From Streptomyces sp. NBC_01283 (GTDB lineage: Bacteria; Actinomycetota; Actinomycetes; Streptomycetales; Streptomycetaceae), in NCBI RefSeq assembly GCF_041435335.1, contig NZ_CP108430.1, forward strand, positions 7,219,001-7,283,000: a stretch of DNA of 64,000 bases, given 5' to 3'. The position numbers were made by a program, and so were the translations under genes. The notes beneath the pieces were generated by a model, which was given only the letters and a program-made list of their open reading frames with translations, was not told the DNA's origin and did no database searches. This document shows positions 43,346 through 51,915 of the stretch, piece by piece. Every line of letters begins with the position of its first letter. The first letter of the stretch is position 1.

Positions 43346-44380
43346 TCAGCCTTCCTGTCGTCCTTGGAGGGTGGTGAGGCCGTGCTCGATGAAGACGGGG
43401 ACCAGCTCCCCGATGCGGTCGAAGCCCGCGCCGACCGTCTGGCCGAGCGTGTACCGGTAGTGGATGCCCTCCAGGATCACGGCGAGCTTGAACCACGCGA
43501 ACGCCGTGTACCAGGACACCGCGGAGACGTCGCGCCCCGAGCGCGCGGCGTACCGCTCGACCAGCTCGGCGGCCTGCGGGTGCCCGGCGGCGCCCGCCGT
43601 GGTGCTGATGGGGGAGTCCGGAAGCTGGAGCTTCGTGCTGTACATGACGAGCAGGCCCAGGTCGGTGAGCGGATCGCCGAGCGTGGACATCTCCCAGTCG
43701 AGGATCGCCTTGATCCGGTCGTCCCCGCCGATCAGGACGTTGTCGAGGCGGTAGTCGCCGTGCACGACGGTGGCCGCGGGGGAGACGGGCAGCTGGCGCC
43801 CCAGGGCGGCGTGCAGCTCGTCGATCCCCGCCAGGTCGCGGTTGCGCGAGGCGTCCAGCTGCTTGCCCCAGCGGCGCAGCTGCCGGTCCAGGAAGCCGTC
43901 GGGCCGCCCGAAGTCACCGAGGCCGACCGCTTCCGGGTCCACGGAGTGCAGGTCGACGAGGGTGTCGACGAGGCCGAGGACCGCGGCACGGGTGCGCTCG
44001 GCACCCAGCGGCGCCAGCTCCTCGGCGGTGCGGAACGGCGTGCCCTCCACGAAGTCCATGACGTAGAAGGGTGCCCCGAGCACGTCGGGGTCCTCGCAGA
44101 GCAGCACGGGCGTCGGCACCGGCACGTCGGTCCCGTGGTGCAGCGCGCTGATCACACGGTGCTCGCGCTTCATGTCGTGCGCGGTCGCAAGGACGTGCCC
44201 GAGCGGTGGCCGCCGCACGACCCAGCGCGAGGTGCCGTCCGTCACGGCGTACGTGAGGTTCGACCGGCCGCCCTCGATCAGCCGGGCGGTGAGCGGCCCG
44301 CCCACGAGGCCCGGCCGCTCGCGGTCCAGGTGGCCGCGCAACTGGTCGAGGTCGAGGCCTGGTGGATGGTCTGAGCTCAT
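43346..44380 (-). CDS. APH-like kinase, ACAD10/11 N-terminal-domain homologue
   Basis: This 344-residue aminoglycoside-phosphotransferase-fold kinase has an ATP-binding lobe (GGRSNLTYAVTDGTSRWVVRRPP), catalytic loop VVHGDYRLDNVLI with Asp209 in the HGDYRLDN motif (207-214), and the metal motif DWEMSTLGDPLTDLG at 228-242. YAAR(S)GRDVS and WFKLAVILEGIHYRY near the C-terminus match the ACAD10/11 kinase-like subgroup and not antibiotic kinases. It heads the operon with the dehydrogenase. A 4-hydroxyacyl-CoA kinase role is plausible. The operator at 44449 lies 69 bases upstream. Confidence 0.9.
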   Translation of the reverse strand: MSSDHPPGLDLDQLRGHLDRERPGLVGGPLTARLIEGGRSNLTYAVTDGTSRWVVRRPPLGHVLATAHDMKREHRVISALHHGTDVPVPTPVLLCEDPDVLGAPFYVMDFVEGTPFRTAEELAPLGAERTRAAVLGLVDTLVDLHSVDPEAVGLGDFGRPDGFLDRQLRRWGKQLDASRNRDLAGIDELHAALGRQLPVSPAATVVHGDYRLDNVLIGGDDRIKAILDWEMSTLGDPLTDLGLLVMYSTKLQLPDSPISTTAGAAGHPQAAELVERYAARSGRDVSAVSWYTAFAWFKLAVILEGIHYRYTLGQTVGAGFDRIGELVPVFIEHGLTTLQGRQEG

Positions 44381-44448
44381 CTTCGCTCCTGGTCGGACGG
44401 TCGTCGTCGGTGTCGCCGCGCTGCGTCGCGCTGACGTTCATGATGCCG

Positions 44449-44462
44449 ACCAGTCGGTATGT
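44449..44462. promoter_or_regulatory. Operator copy 2 of ACATACCGACTGGT (upstream of kinase-ACAD operon)
   Basis: ACCAGTCGGTATGT is the exact reverse complement of 38965-38978, placed 69 bases before the kinase start on the minus strand. CCGAC-CAG-TCGG around it forms a small palindrome. The rest of the 229-base gap up to 44609 carries no gene that I can support. Confidence 0.72.
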
Positions 44463-44609
44463 AGTCCAGAGCGCAGGAGGAACGTGATCAGGATCGCGGC
44501 GGCGGGGGTGCCCCCGAATATGCCGATCCCCCGCCACAGACTGCCACTTGGCGTCCGTGCGGGGGAAGGCGGCCGGGGCGGCGCGCCCCGGAGTGGCTCG
44601 GCGGGAGCC

Positions 44610-44906
44610 TCAGTGGTCGTCCCAGTGGTCGCCGTGCGCCGCGTGCCGGTGGCCGTCGTGGACGTAGTCGACGTGGTCGCCGTGCAGCACCGAGGCGTGC
44701 CCGCAGCCCTCGCCGTGCCGGTGGTCGTGCCCCTCGTGGACGGAGTGCTCGTCCGCCTCGCACTCGTCCCAGTGGCCGGAGTGCAGGCGGTGCATGTGCC
44801 CGTCGTGCGCGTAGTCGACGTGGTCGCCGTGCGGCACCTCGGGGTGTCCGCAGGCGGGGCCGTGGATGTGCTCGTGAACGGGGTGTTCGTGGTGGAGCGT
44901 GGTCAT
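44610..44906 (-). CDS. His-rich, tandemly duplicated small protein, probable metal binder (98 aa)
   Basis: The product is 98 residues and about one quarter of them are His. Two ~33-residue repeats are visible: CGHPEVPHGDHVDYAHDGHM then HRLHSGHWDE, and CGHASVLHGDHVDYVHDGHR then HAAHGDHWDDH. A His-rich leader (HHEHPVHEHIHGPA) and an acidic spacer surround them. A conserved Cys-Gly-His begins each repeat. Such composition usually binds zinc, nickel or cobalt as store or chaperone (inference). It has no signal peptide or membrane helix. No metal transporter or Zur box is adjacent. Similar proteins appear in Streptomyces but I know no function. Confidence 0.8.
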   Translation of the reverse strand: MTTLHHEHPVHEHIHGPACGHPEVPHGDHVDYAHDGHMHRLHSGHWDECEADEHSVHEGHDHRHGEGCGHASVLHGDHVDYVHDGHRHAAHGDHWDDH

Positions 44907-45097
44907 GGCGCGTGCACCTTCTGTGGGGGCGGGGGGAGGGGAGTGACCCTCTCAGGCTAGTACTCGATGCCGCTTTGATGGGGATATGGAAGCCTTGTTG
45001 ATGTTTCCACCACCGGACGGCCCCGGACGGCCCAGGACGATCACCGGACCGCCACCGCACCGCTGCCCCACAAGGGCGAACCCACGAAGGCACTCCC

Positions 45098-45115
45098 ATG
45101 AAGCCGACCTCATGA
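45098..45115 (+). CDS. Five-codon mini-ORF overlapping the quinone oxidoreductase start
   Basis: ATG 45098 encodes MKPTS and ends in TGA at 45113-45115, overlapping the next ATG (ATGA). GAAGG at 45086-45090 gives this mini-ORF a better ribosome site than the downstream gene has. It may couple translation or may be an annotation alternative. Confidence 0.35.
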   Translation: MKPTS

Positions 45116-46068
45116 AGGCGATCAGCTACCGCCGGTACGGCGGCCCCGAAGTCCTCGAGTACGGCGATGTGCGCGACCCCAAGGTCGGCCCCGACTCCGT
45201 GCTGGTGAAAGTCCGCGCCGCGTCGGTGAACCCCGTCGACTGGAAGTGCATGGCCGGACACCTCGACGGCATCCTCGACCCCGTTTTCCCGGTGATCCCG
45301 GGCTGGGACGTCGCGGGCGTCGTGGTACAGCCGGGCGCCTCGGTCCCGGAGTACGTGGTGGGCGACGAGGTCATCGGCTACGTGCGCGAGGACTTCCTCT
45401 CGCGCGGCACCTTCGCCGAGTACGTCGCGGCCCCCGTACGCACCCTGGCCCGCAAACCGCGCAACCTCACCTTCGAGGAGGCCTCCGGCCTGCCGCTCGC
45501 CGGTCTCACCGCCTATCAGGTGATGGTCAAGACGCTCGCGGTGACGGAGGGCGACGTCGTGCTCGTGCACGCGGCGGCCGGCGGCGTCGGCTCCATCGCC
45601 GTCCAGCTGGCCCGGCACGCGGGCGCCCGCGTCATCGGCACCGCGAGCGAACGCAACCACGACTTCCTGCGCGAGATCGGCGCCGAACCGGTGACCTACG
45701 GCGACGGTCTGGCCGAGCGCGTACGCGCCCTCGCCCCGGAGGGCGTCGACGCCGCCTTCGACACGGTCGGCGGCGACACCCTCAAGGTGTCGGCCGAACT
45801 CCTCGCGCCCGGCGGCCGTCTCGCCTCGATCGCGGACGGCGCGGTCATCGGCCTCGGCGGCCACTACTGCTTCGTGCGCCCGGACGCCGACGACCTCCAG
45901 CGCCTGACGCAGCTCGTGGAGCAGGACGTCGTCACGGTCCATGTCTCCGAGACGTTCCCGCTGGAGCGGGCGGCGGACGCGTACCGCCTGAACGCGGAGG
46001 GCCGTACCCGGGGCAAGATCGTCGTCACCGTGGACTGGACGGCAGACGACGGCCCGGCCAAGCACTGA
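45112..46068 (+). CDS. Zinc-free quinone oxidoreductase-like MDR (NADPH-dependent)
   Basis: This 318-residue medium-chain reductase of the quinone oxidoreductase (QOR/YhdH-like) branch lacks the zinc ligands of alcohol dehydrogenases. Landmarks are AISYRRYGGPEVLEYGDV, VNPVDWKCMAGHLDG, the nucleotide site HAAAGGVGSIAVQLAR at about residue 145-160, and the conserved end RTRGKIVVTVD. It probably reduces quinones or enones using NADPH. ATG 45112 (MKAISYRR) is preferred. Translation may depend on the upstream mini-ORF. The gene is followed by a pentanucleotide repeat and converges on DUF202 genes. Confidence 0.92.
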   Translation: MKAISYRRYGGPEVLEYGDVRDPKVGPDSVLVKVRAASVNPVDWKCMAGHLDGILDPVFPVIPGWDVAGVVVQPGASVPEYVVGDEVIGYVREDFLSRGTFAEYVAAPVRTLARKPRNLTFEEASGLPLAGLTAYQVMVKTLAVTEGDVVLVHAAAGGVGSIAVQLARHAGARVIGTASERNHDFLREIGAEPVTYGDGLAERVRALAPEGVDAAFDTVGGDTLKVSAELLAPGGRLASIADGAVIGLGGHYCFVRPDADDLQRLTQLVEQDVVTVHVSETFPLERAADAYRLNAEGRTRGKIVVTVDWTADDGPAKH

Positions 46069-46083
46069 CGGCGGCCTTCTCCC

Positions 46084-46138
46084 GGGCCGGGCCGGGCCGG
46101 GCTGGGCTGGGCCGGGTTGGGCTGGGCCGGGTTGGGCC
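46084..46138. repeat. GGGCC/GGGCT/GGGTT pentanucleotide repeat
   Basis: About eleven tandem 5-base units of the form GGG(C/T)(C/T) run between the quinone oxidoreductase stop and the end of the convergent DUF202 gene. Such simple repeats can vary in copy number by slippage. The repeat lies in the non-coding gap and may act as a weak terminator. Confidence 0.7.
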
Positions 46139-46140
46139 GC

Positions 46141-46467
46141 TCAGAACACCATGGCCGTCGCGCACGCCGCGAGCGCCATCGTGCACAGGGCGGCCGTCGC
46201 CGCGGCCCGCGCCGGAAGCCGGGGCGGCCTGCCGCTGGCGGCGAGCTCGGTCATCCTGCGGTGCGCCACGACCAGGAAACCGAGCCACAGGAGCAGGCAG
46301 AGGGCGCAGGCGACGACGGACAGGGCAGTGGTGCCCTCCTGGAGGGCGGCCCGCGCCGCGAGGACGGCCGCGACGGTGCAGGACAGCGTCGTACGCCGCC
46401 ACGCGAGGCGCGTGCGCTCCGGCTGCAGCCCCGGATCGCGGACCTGGACCGGGGCCTGGTCCGTCAC
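46141..46467 (-). CDS. DUF202 membrane protein (second of pair)
   Basis: The product is 108 residues with three hydrophobic helices. The DUF202 start motif PGLQPERTRLAWRRTTLSCTV lies at residues ~10-30. GTG 46467 overlaps the end of the upstream DUF202 gene by 4 bases (GTGA), so translation is coupled. DUF202 proteins are small inner-membrane proteins of unknown function. Pairs of unequal members such as this one are common in bacteria and may form a heteromer (inference). Confidence 0.8.
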   Translation of the reverse strand: MTDQAPVQVRDPGLQPERTRLAWRRTTLSCTVAAVLAARAALQEGTTALSVVACALCLLLWLGFLVVAHRRMTELAASGRPPRLPARAAATAALCTMALAACATAMVF

Positions 46468-46856
46468 CCCTCCCACCCGAAGAGCACGACGACGACCATG
46501 GCGAGCGCCACGACCGCGACGGTCACGCTCAGGACGGTCGGGAAGCGCGAGACCGGCAGATCCTCGCCGCGCCGCATGGCCCGCTCGCAGCGCACCCAGT
46601 GGTTGACCGCGCGCAAGGAGCTGAGCACGCCCGCGGCGAGCAGGGCGAGGGCGAGCCCGATGCGCCACCCCCAGCGCAGGTCGGGCAGGAACTGGTCCAC
46701 CGCGAAACCGCCGCCGATGAGGGCGAGCGCGGTGCGCAGCCAGGCGAGGAAGGTGCGCTCGTTGGCGAGCGAGAAGCGGTAGTCGGGGGTGTCGCCCTCG
46801 TCGCGGATCCGCTCGGGCGCGAACCACAGACGCAGGCTCTGTACGAAGTTGCTCAC
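46464..46856 (-). CDS. DUF202 (YidH-like) membrane protein (first of pair)
   Basis: The product is 130 residues. After a short N-terminal amphipathic segment (SNFVQSLRLWFAPERIRDEG) the YidH-type motif YRFSLANERTFLAWLRTALALIGGGFAV begins at about residue 30 and is followed by two more helices. GTG 46856 is the start. It is the longer YidH-like partner of the downstream DUF202 gene. Function is unknown in the family. It lies 20 bases downstream of the Nudix gene on the same strand. Confidence 0.82.
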   Translation of the reverse strand: MSNFVQSLRLWFAPERIRDEGDTPDYRFSLANERTFLAWLRTALALIGGGFAVDQFLPDLRWGWRIGLALALLAAGVLSSLRAVNHWVRCERAMRRGEDLPVSRFPTVLSVTVAVVALAMVVVVLFGWEG

Positions 46857-46876
46857 TCGCCGCACCCTAACCCGCC

Positions 46877-47422
46877 CTAACCTGCGCGGAACTCCCGCAG
46901 CCGCTCGTACGCCGCGAGCCCGTCCGGCACCCACGCCCACTCGCCGAGCCGACGCTCCAGCTCCTCGTCGGTGAGGAAGGCGTGCCAGGCGACCTCCTCG
47001 ACCTGCGGGTCCACCGGCAGGTCGCAGCGCACTTCGTAGAGGTACGACCACCAGGTGTGCCCCGCACCGTCGTCGTACAGGAACTTGAACAGGGGCGTGG
47101 GGCGCGGCAGTCCGTGGACCCCGAGCTCCTCCTCCGCCTCGCGCAGGGCGGCGTCGTCGTAGGACTCGCCGGCCCCGACGACACCGCCGACGAACATGTC
47201 GTACATCGAGGGGAAGACCAGCTTGACGGGCGTGCGCCGGTGCACGAAGACGCGGCCCTCGGCGTCCCGTGCCTGGATGAACACGCAACGGTGGCGCAGG
47301 CCCCGCGCGTACGCCTCACCGCGCGGGGCCTCGCCGACGACCTCGTCGTTCTCGTCGACGATGTCCAGGATCTCTTCACTGGGGTCGGGCACGGGCCGGC
47401 TGTTCGTCGTCATGCCGGCCAT
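46877..47422 (-). CDS. Nudix hydrolase
   Basis: This 181-residue protein has a Nudix box at about residues 79-101 (GVVGAGESYDDAALREAEEELG), fitting GX5EX7REUXEEXGU. EILDIVDENDEVVGEAPRGEAYARG at the N-terminus resembles the IPP-isomerase/YfcD-like Nudix group. It hydrolyses a nucleoside diphosphate derivative of unknown kind. ATG 47422 has GAGG 4 nt upstream; ATG 47413 is an alternative. It starts 6 bases after the SDR stop and so belongs to the TetR-SDR operon. Confidence 0.88.
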   Translation of the reverse strand: MAGMTTNSRPVPDPSEEILDIVDENDEVVGEAPRGEAYARGLRHRCVFIQARDAEGRVFVHRRTPVKLVFPSMYDMFVGGVVGAGESYDDAALREAEEELGVHGLPRPTPLFKFLYDDGAGHTWWSYLYEVRCDLPVDPQVEEVAWHAFLTDEELERRLGEWAWVPDGLAAYERLREFRAG

Positions 47423-47428
47423 CCAACC

Positions 47429-48824
<1,396 letters not shown>

Positions 48825-48834
48825 GGTCCCATTG

Positions 48835-48849
48835 TAATGCTGGCCATTA
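48835..48849. promoter_or_regulatory. TAATG-CTGGC-CATTA palindrome upstream of TetR-SDR operon
   Basis: Perfect 5-bp arms TAATG and CATTA around CTGGC lie 11 bases upstream of the TetR start. It is AT-rich relative to surroundings and well placed for autoregulation. Confidence 0.6.
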
Positions 48850-48864
48850 TTAAAGGCGAGGCGG

Positions 48865-49860
48865 TCACCTGTGGTGCCGCCCCAGGCCCCGCTGCCCAGA
48901 TGCCGGAGGGCCAGGATCCGCGGCCGGTCCGGCGCTCGATGACGAACTCGGCGGAGCCGGTGACGACGGTGCGCACGGCCCAGGGGCCCGTAATCGCTCC
49001 CCGGTCCTCGGCATCGCCGGATGCGACCCCAGCAGCACGATCCCGCCCACGATGGCCGCGAGACCGGTCGCCTGCCACGCGAGCGCCCCCGCGTCCATCC
49101 TCAGCTGGTCCCCCAGGAACCCCACCCCGCACGCGATCCCGGCCAGCGGCTGCGCGGCGGTCAGCGCGGGCAGCGACATCCGCAGCGGCGCCGTCTCGAA
49201 CGCGCTCTGCACCAGGAGCAGCCCCGTCACCCCGAGCACGAGCACCGCGTACGGCTGCCACCCCGTGAGCAGCGCGAGCCAGCCCTCCTCGGAGAGCCGC
49301 CCCCCACTCACCCGGGTCAGCGCGTCCTGCACGCCGTAGAGCAGCCCCGCCGCCACGCCGAGCAGCACGGGCCCGGCGGTGAACCGGTGCCGGGACCCCT
49401 TCGCGTACACCGTGAGGAGCATCGCGGAGCCCACCATCACGCCGATGATCAGCCACTGCCGCAGCGGATCCGACTCGGCGTCCCCGCCCCGCGGCTCACC
49501 CGCCACGATGAACGCGGTGACCCCGCCCGCGAGCAGCACGAGCCCCGACCAGCCCTGACGCCCCAGGGGCTGCTTGGTGCGATGGCGGGAGAGGGTGAGC
49601 GCGAAGAGCAGGTTCGTGGCCAGCAGCGGCTCCACCAGGGACACCTCGCCCTGGCCGAGCGCGAGCGCGCCGAGGACCATGCCGCACACCATGAGGCCGA
49701 TCCCGCCGAGCCACTCCGGCACCCGCACCAGATCGAGCAGCAGCCGCGGCGAGAGGAAGTCGCTCAGCGGGGCGCGCTGCGCCGCGTCCTGCTGGAACAC
49801 GAAGCCGAAGCCCAGGCAGCAGGCGGCCGACACGGAGAGGACGAGGACCAGAACCGACAC
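48865..49860 (-). CDS. DMT-superfamily (EamA-like) transporter with repeat-derived C-terminal tail
   Basis: The product is 331 residues. About ten helices can be traced, from VLVLVLSVSAACCLGFGFVF to ATGLAAIVGGIVLLG. GLLYGVQDALTRVSGG and LRMSLPALTAAQPLAG mark the two inverted halves. GTG 49860 has TGAGG 7 nt upstream. The last ~40 residues after GSHPAMPRTGERLRAPG are Pro/Ser-rich and overlap a dispersed Streptomyces-type repeat (48927-48966). They look like read-out of intergenic sequence rather than an ancestral domain. The transported compound is unknown. Confidence 0.82.
   Translation of the reverse strand: MSVLVLVLSVSAACCLGFGFVFQQDAAQRAPLSDFLSPRLLLDLVRVPEWLGGIGLMVCGMVLGALALGQGEVSLVEPLLATNLLFALTLSRHRTKQPLGRQGWSGLVLLAGGVTAFIVAGEPRGGDAESDPLRQWLIIGVMVGSAMLLTVYAKGSRHRFTAGPVLLGVAAGLLYGVQDALTRVSGGRLSEEGWLALLTGWQPYAVLVLGVTGLLLVQSAFETAPLRMSLPALTAAQPLAGIACGVGFLGDQLRMDAGALAWQATGLAAIVGGIVLLGSHPAMPRTGERLRAPGPCAPSSPAPPSSSSSAGPAADPGPPASGQRGLGRHHR
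48927..48966 (+). repeat. Dispersed repeat copy 1 (within DMT gene tail)
   Basis: These 40 bases match 55935-55974 at 34 positions. The best-conserved part is GACGAACTCGGCG followed by AGCCGGTGA. This copy is inside the 3' end of the DMT gene (antisense to it). From memory it resembles a common Streptomyces extragenic repeat. Confidence 0.65.
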
Positions 49861-50049
49861 GTCGTACCTCAGGACGGGAGAGGGCTCGATGCGGGCCAGG
49901 GGGCGGGGATTCGGCGGGTACCCGGCCGACGATAGTCCTCCCCGGGATGCTCCGCTCCACGAGTCACCCCGGCCGGACGGTTGACGCCGGTCACTTCGCT
50001 GCCCAGGATCTGACTCACCAGTAAGCCCCTGCTTAGGAGGAACCCCCGG

Positions 50050-51705
50050 ATGGCCTACGACGCAGACGTCATCGTGATCGGCGCGGGCCTCTCGGGCCTC
50101 GCCGCCACCGCGGAACTCGTCGACGCGGGCCGCCGGGTCATCCTCATCGACCAGGAACCCGAGCAGTCGCTCGGCGGCCAGGCCCACTGGTCCTTCGGCG
50201 GGCTCTTCTTCGTCGACTCCCCGGAGCAGCGCAGGCTCCGCATCAAGGACTCGCACGCCCTGGCCCTCCAGGACTGGATGGGCACGGCCGCCTTCGACCG
50301 CCCCGAGGACCACTGGCCGCGCAAGTGGGCCGAGGCGTACGTCGACTTCGCGGCGGGCGAGAAGCGCTCCTGGCTGCACGGGCAGGGCGTGCGGTTCTTC
50401 CCCGTGGTGGGCTGGGCCGAACGCGGCGGCTACGACGCGCAGGGGCACGGCAACTCCGTGCCGCGCTTCCACATCACCTGGGGCACGGGCCCCGGCCTGG
50501 TCGCCCCCTTCGAGCGGCGCGTGCGCGAAGGCGTCGCCCGCGGCCTCGTCCAGCTCAAGTTCCGACACCGGGTCTCCGGGCTCTCCCGCAGCGCGGGCAG
50601 CGTCGACACCGTCAGCGGCGAGGTCCTCGAACCCTCCACCGCCGAGCGCGGCAAGCCCAGCAGCCGTGAGGTCGCCGGGCCCTTCGAGTTCAGGGCCCAG
50701 GCGGTGATCGTCACCTCCGGCGGCATCGGCGGCAACCACGACCTCGTCCGCGCCAACTGGCCCGAGCGGCTCGGCACGCCGCCCGAGCGGATGGTCTCCG
50801 GCGTGCCCGCGCACGTCGACGGGCGGATGCTCGGCATCACCGAGGAGGCCGGCGCCCGCCTCATCAACCGCGACCGCATGTGGCACTACACCGAGGGCAT
50901 CCAGAACTGGAACCCCATCTGGGACAACCACGGCATCCGCATCCTGCCGGGCCCCTCCTCGCTCTGGCTCGACGCGCGCGGCGACCGGCTTCCCGTGCCG
51001 CTCTTCCCCGGCTTCGACACCCTCGGCACGCTCGAACACATCATGAAGTCCGGGTACGAATACACCTGGTTCGTGCTCAACCAGCGCATCATCGGCAAGG
51101 AGTTCACCCTCAGCGGCTCCGAGCAGAACCCCGACCTCACCGGCAAGTCCGTGCGCGGCGTCATCGACCGGGCGCGCGCAGACGTGGCCGCCCCGGTGAA
51201 GGCGTTCATGGACAACGGCGCCGACTTCGTCGTCGAGAAGGACCTCACCTCTCTGGTGCGCGGCATGAACGCCCTCACCAAGGAGCCCCTCATCGACGAG
51301 GCCGCGCTGCGCCGCACGATCACCGCGCGCGACCGCGAGATCGCCAACCCCTTCACCAAGGACCTCCAGGTCACCGCGATCCACGGCGCCCGCAAGTTCC
51401 TCGGTGACCGGCTCATCCGGGCCGCCGCCCCGCACCGCATCCTCGACCCCAAGGCGGGCCCGCTCGTCGCGGTGCGGCTCAACATCCTCACCCGCAAGAC
51501 CCTCGGCGGCCTGGAGACCGACCTGTCCTCGCGCGTCCTGACCGAGGGCGGCGAACCGCTTCCCGGCGTGTACGCGGCCGGGGAGGCGGCCGGTTTCGGC
51601 GGCGGGGGAGTGCACGGTTACCGCTCGCTCGAAGGCACCTTCCTCGGCGGCTGCCTCTTCTCGGGGCGCACGGCGGGCCGCGCGGCCGCCAAGTCGGTGA
51701 GCTGA
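50050..51705 (+). CDS. FAD-dependent dehydrogenase (KstD/fumarate reductase-like)
   Basis: This 551-residue flavoprotein has the FAD Rossmann motif VIVIGAGLSGLAATAEL at residues 7-23, a long insertion with GGQAHWSFGGLFFVDSPEQRRLR, VIVTSGGIGGNHDLVR, and the C-terminal FAD segment LPGVYAAGEAAGFGGGGVHGYRSLEGTFLGGC. The subgroup is annotated as an FAD-binding dehydrogenase related to 3-ketosteroid delta1-dehydrogenase. ATG 50050 has TAGGAGGA upstream. A small inverted motif, AAGC-CCCT-GCTT, lies at 50023-50034. The substrate is unknown. It is divergent from the DMT transporter, which may export or import its ligand (inference). Confidence 0.87.
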   Translation: MAYDADVIVIGAGLSGLAATAELVDAGRRVILIDQEPEQSLGGQAHWSFGGLFFVDSPEQRRLRIKDSHALALQDWMGTAAFDRPEDHWPRKWAEAYVDFAAGEKRSWLHGQGVRFFPVVGWAERGGYDAQGHGNSVPRFHITWGTGPGLVAPFERRVREGVARGLVQLKFRHRVSGLSRSAGSVDTVSGEVLEPSTAERGKPSSREVAGPFEFRAQAVIVTSGGIGGNHDLVRANWPERLGTPPERMVSGVPAHVDGRMLGITEEAGARLINRDRMWHYTEGIQNWNPIWDNHGIRILPGPSSLWLDARGDRLPVPLFPGFDTLGTLEHIMKSGYEYTWFVLNQRIIGKEFTLSGSEQNPDLTGKSVRGVIDRARADVAAPVKAFMDNGADFVVEKDLTSLVRGMNALTKEPLIDEAALRRTITARDREIANPFTKDLQVTAIHGARKFLGDRLIRAAAPHRILDPKAGPLVAVRLNILTRKTLGGLETDLSSRVLTEGGEPLPGVYAAGEAAGFGGGGVHGYRSLEGTFLGGCLFSGRTAGRAAAKSVS

Positions 51706-51915
51706 GAGGTGCGTTCGCCGCATCGCGGAATGATCGTCGCCGCTTGTCCGAATCGTGTCCTGATGCGCAACCTCGCAGGTCGGGGGTGAAGTCTGAGGAT
51801 TCTGAAACGAGTTGGTGAAGAGCGGGATGTAGGCGGCCCTTGACTGGAGCGCCGCCTACCGCTTTGCTGTGCGTGATCATCCGCACGCGATCCGCGCCGG
51901 GGAGGAAGTCCCGCG
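51706..51915. other. Intergenic region, no gene seen
   Basis: This 210-base gap, between the FAD-dependent dehydrogenase and the helical-repeat protein, contains no credible reading frame. It must hold the promoter of the 51916 gene, whose GTG start is preceded by GGGGAGGAAG. I see no long inverted repeat. Confidence 0.5.

Noticed and set aside
43346..44380. Aminoglycoside resistance kinase
   Set aside because: The fold is APH-like, but the C-terminal motifs and the adjacent ACAD11-type dehydrogenase fit the ACAD10/11 kinase group rather than antibiotic kinases.
49861..51723. An N-terminal extension of the DMT transporter frame by about 620 codons
   Set aside because: It would be antisense to the FAD dehydrogenase and cross its promoter. 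GTG 49860 with TGAGG is the natural start just before the first helix.
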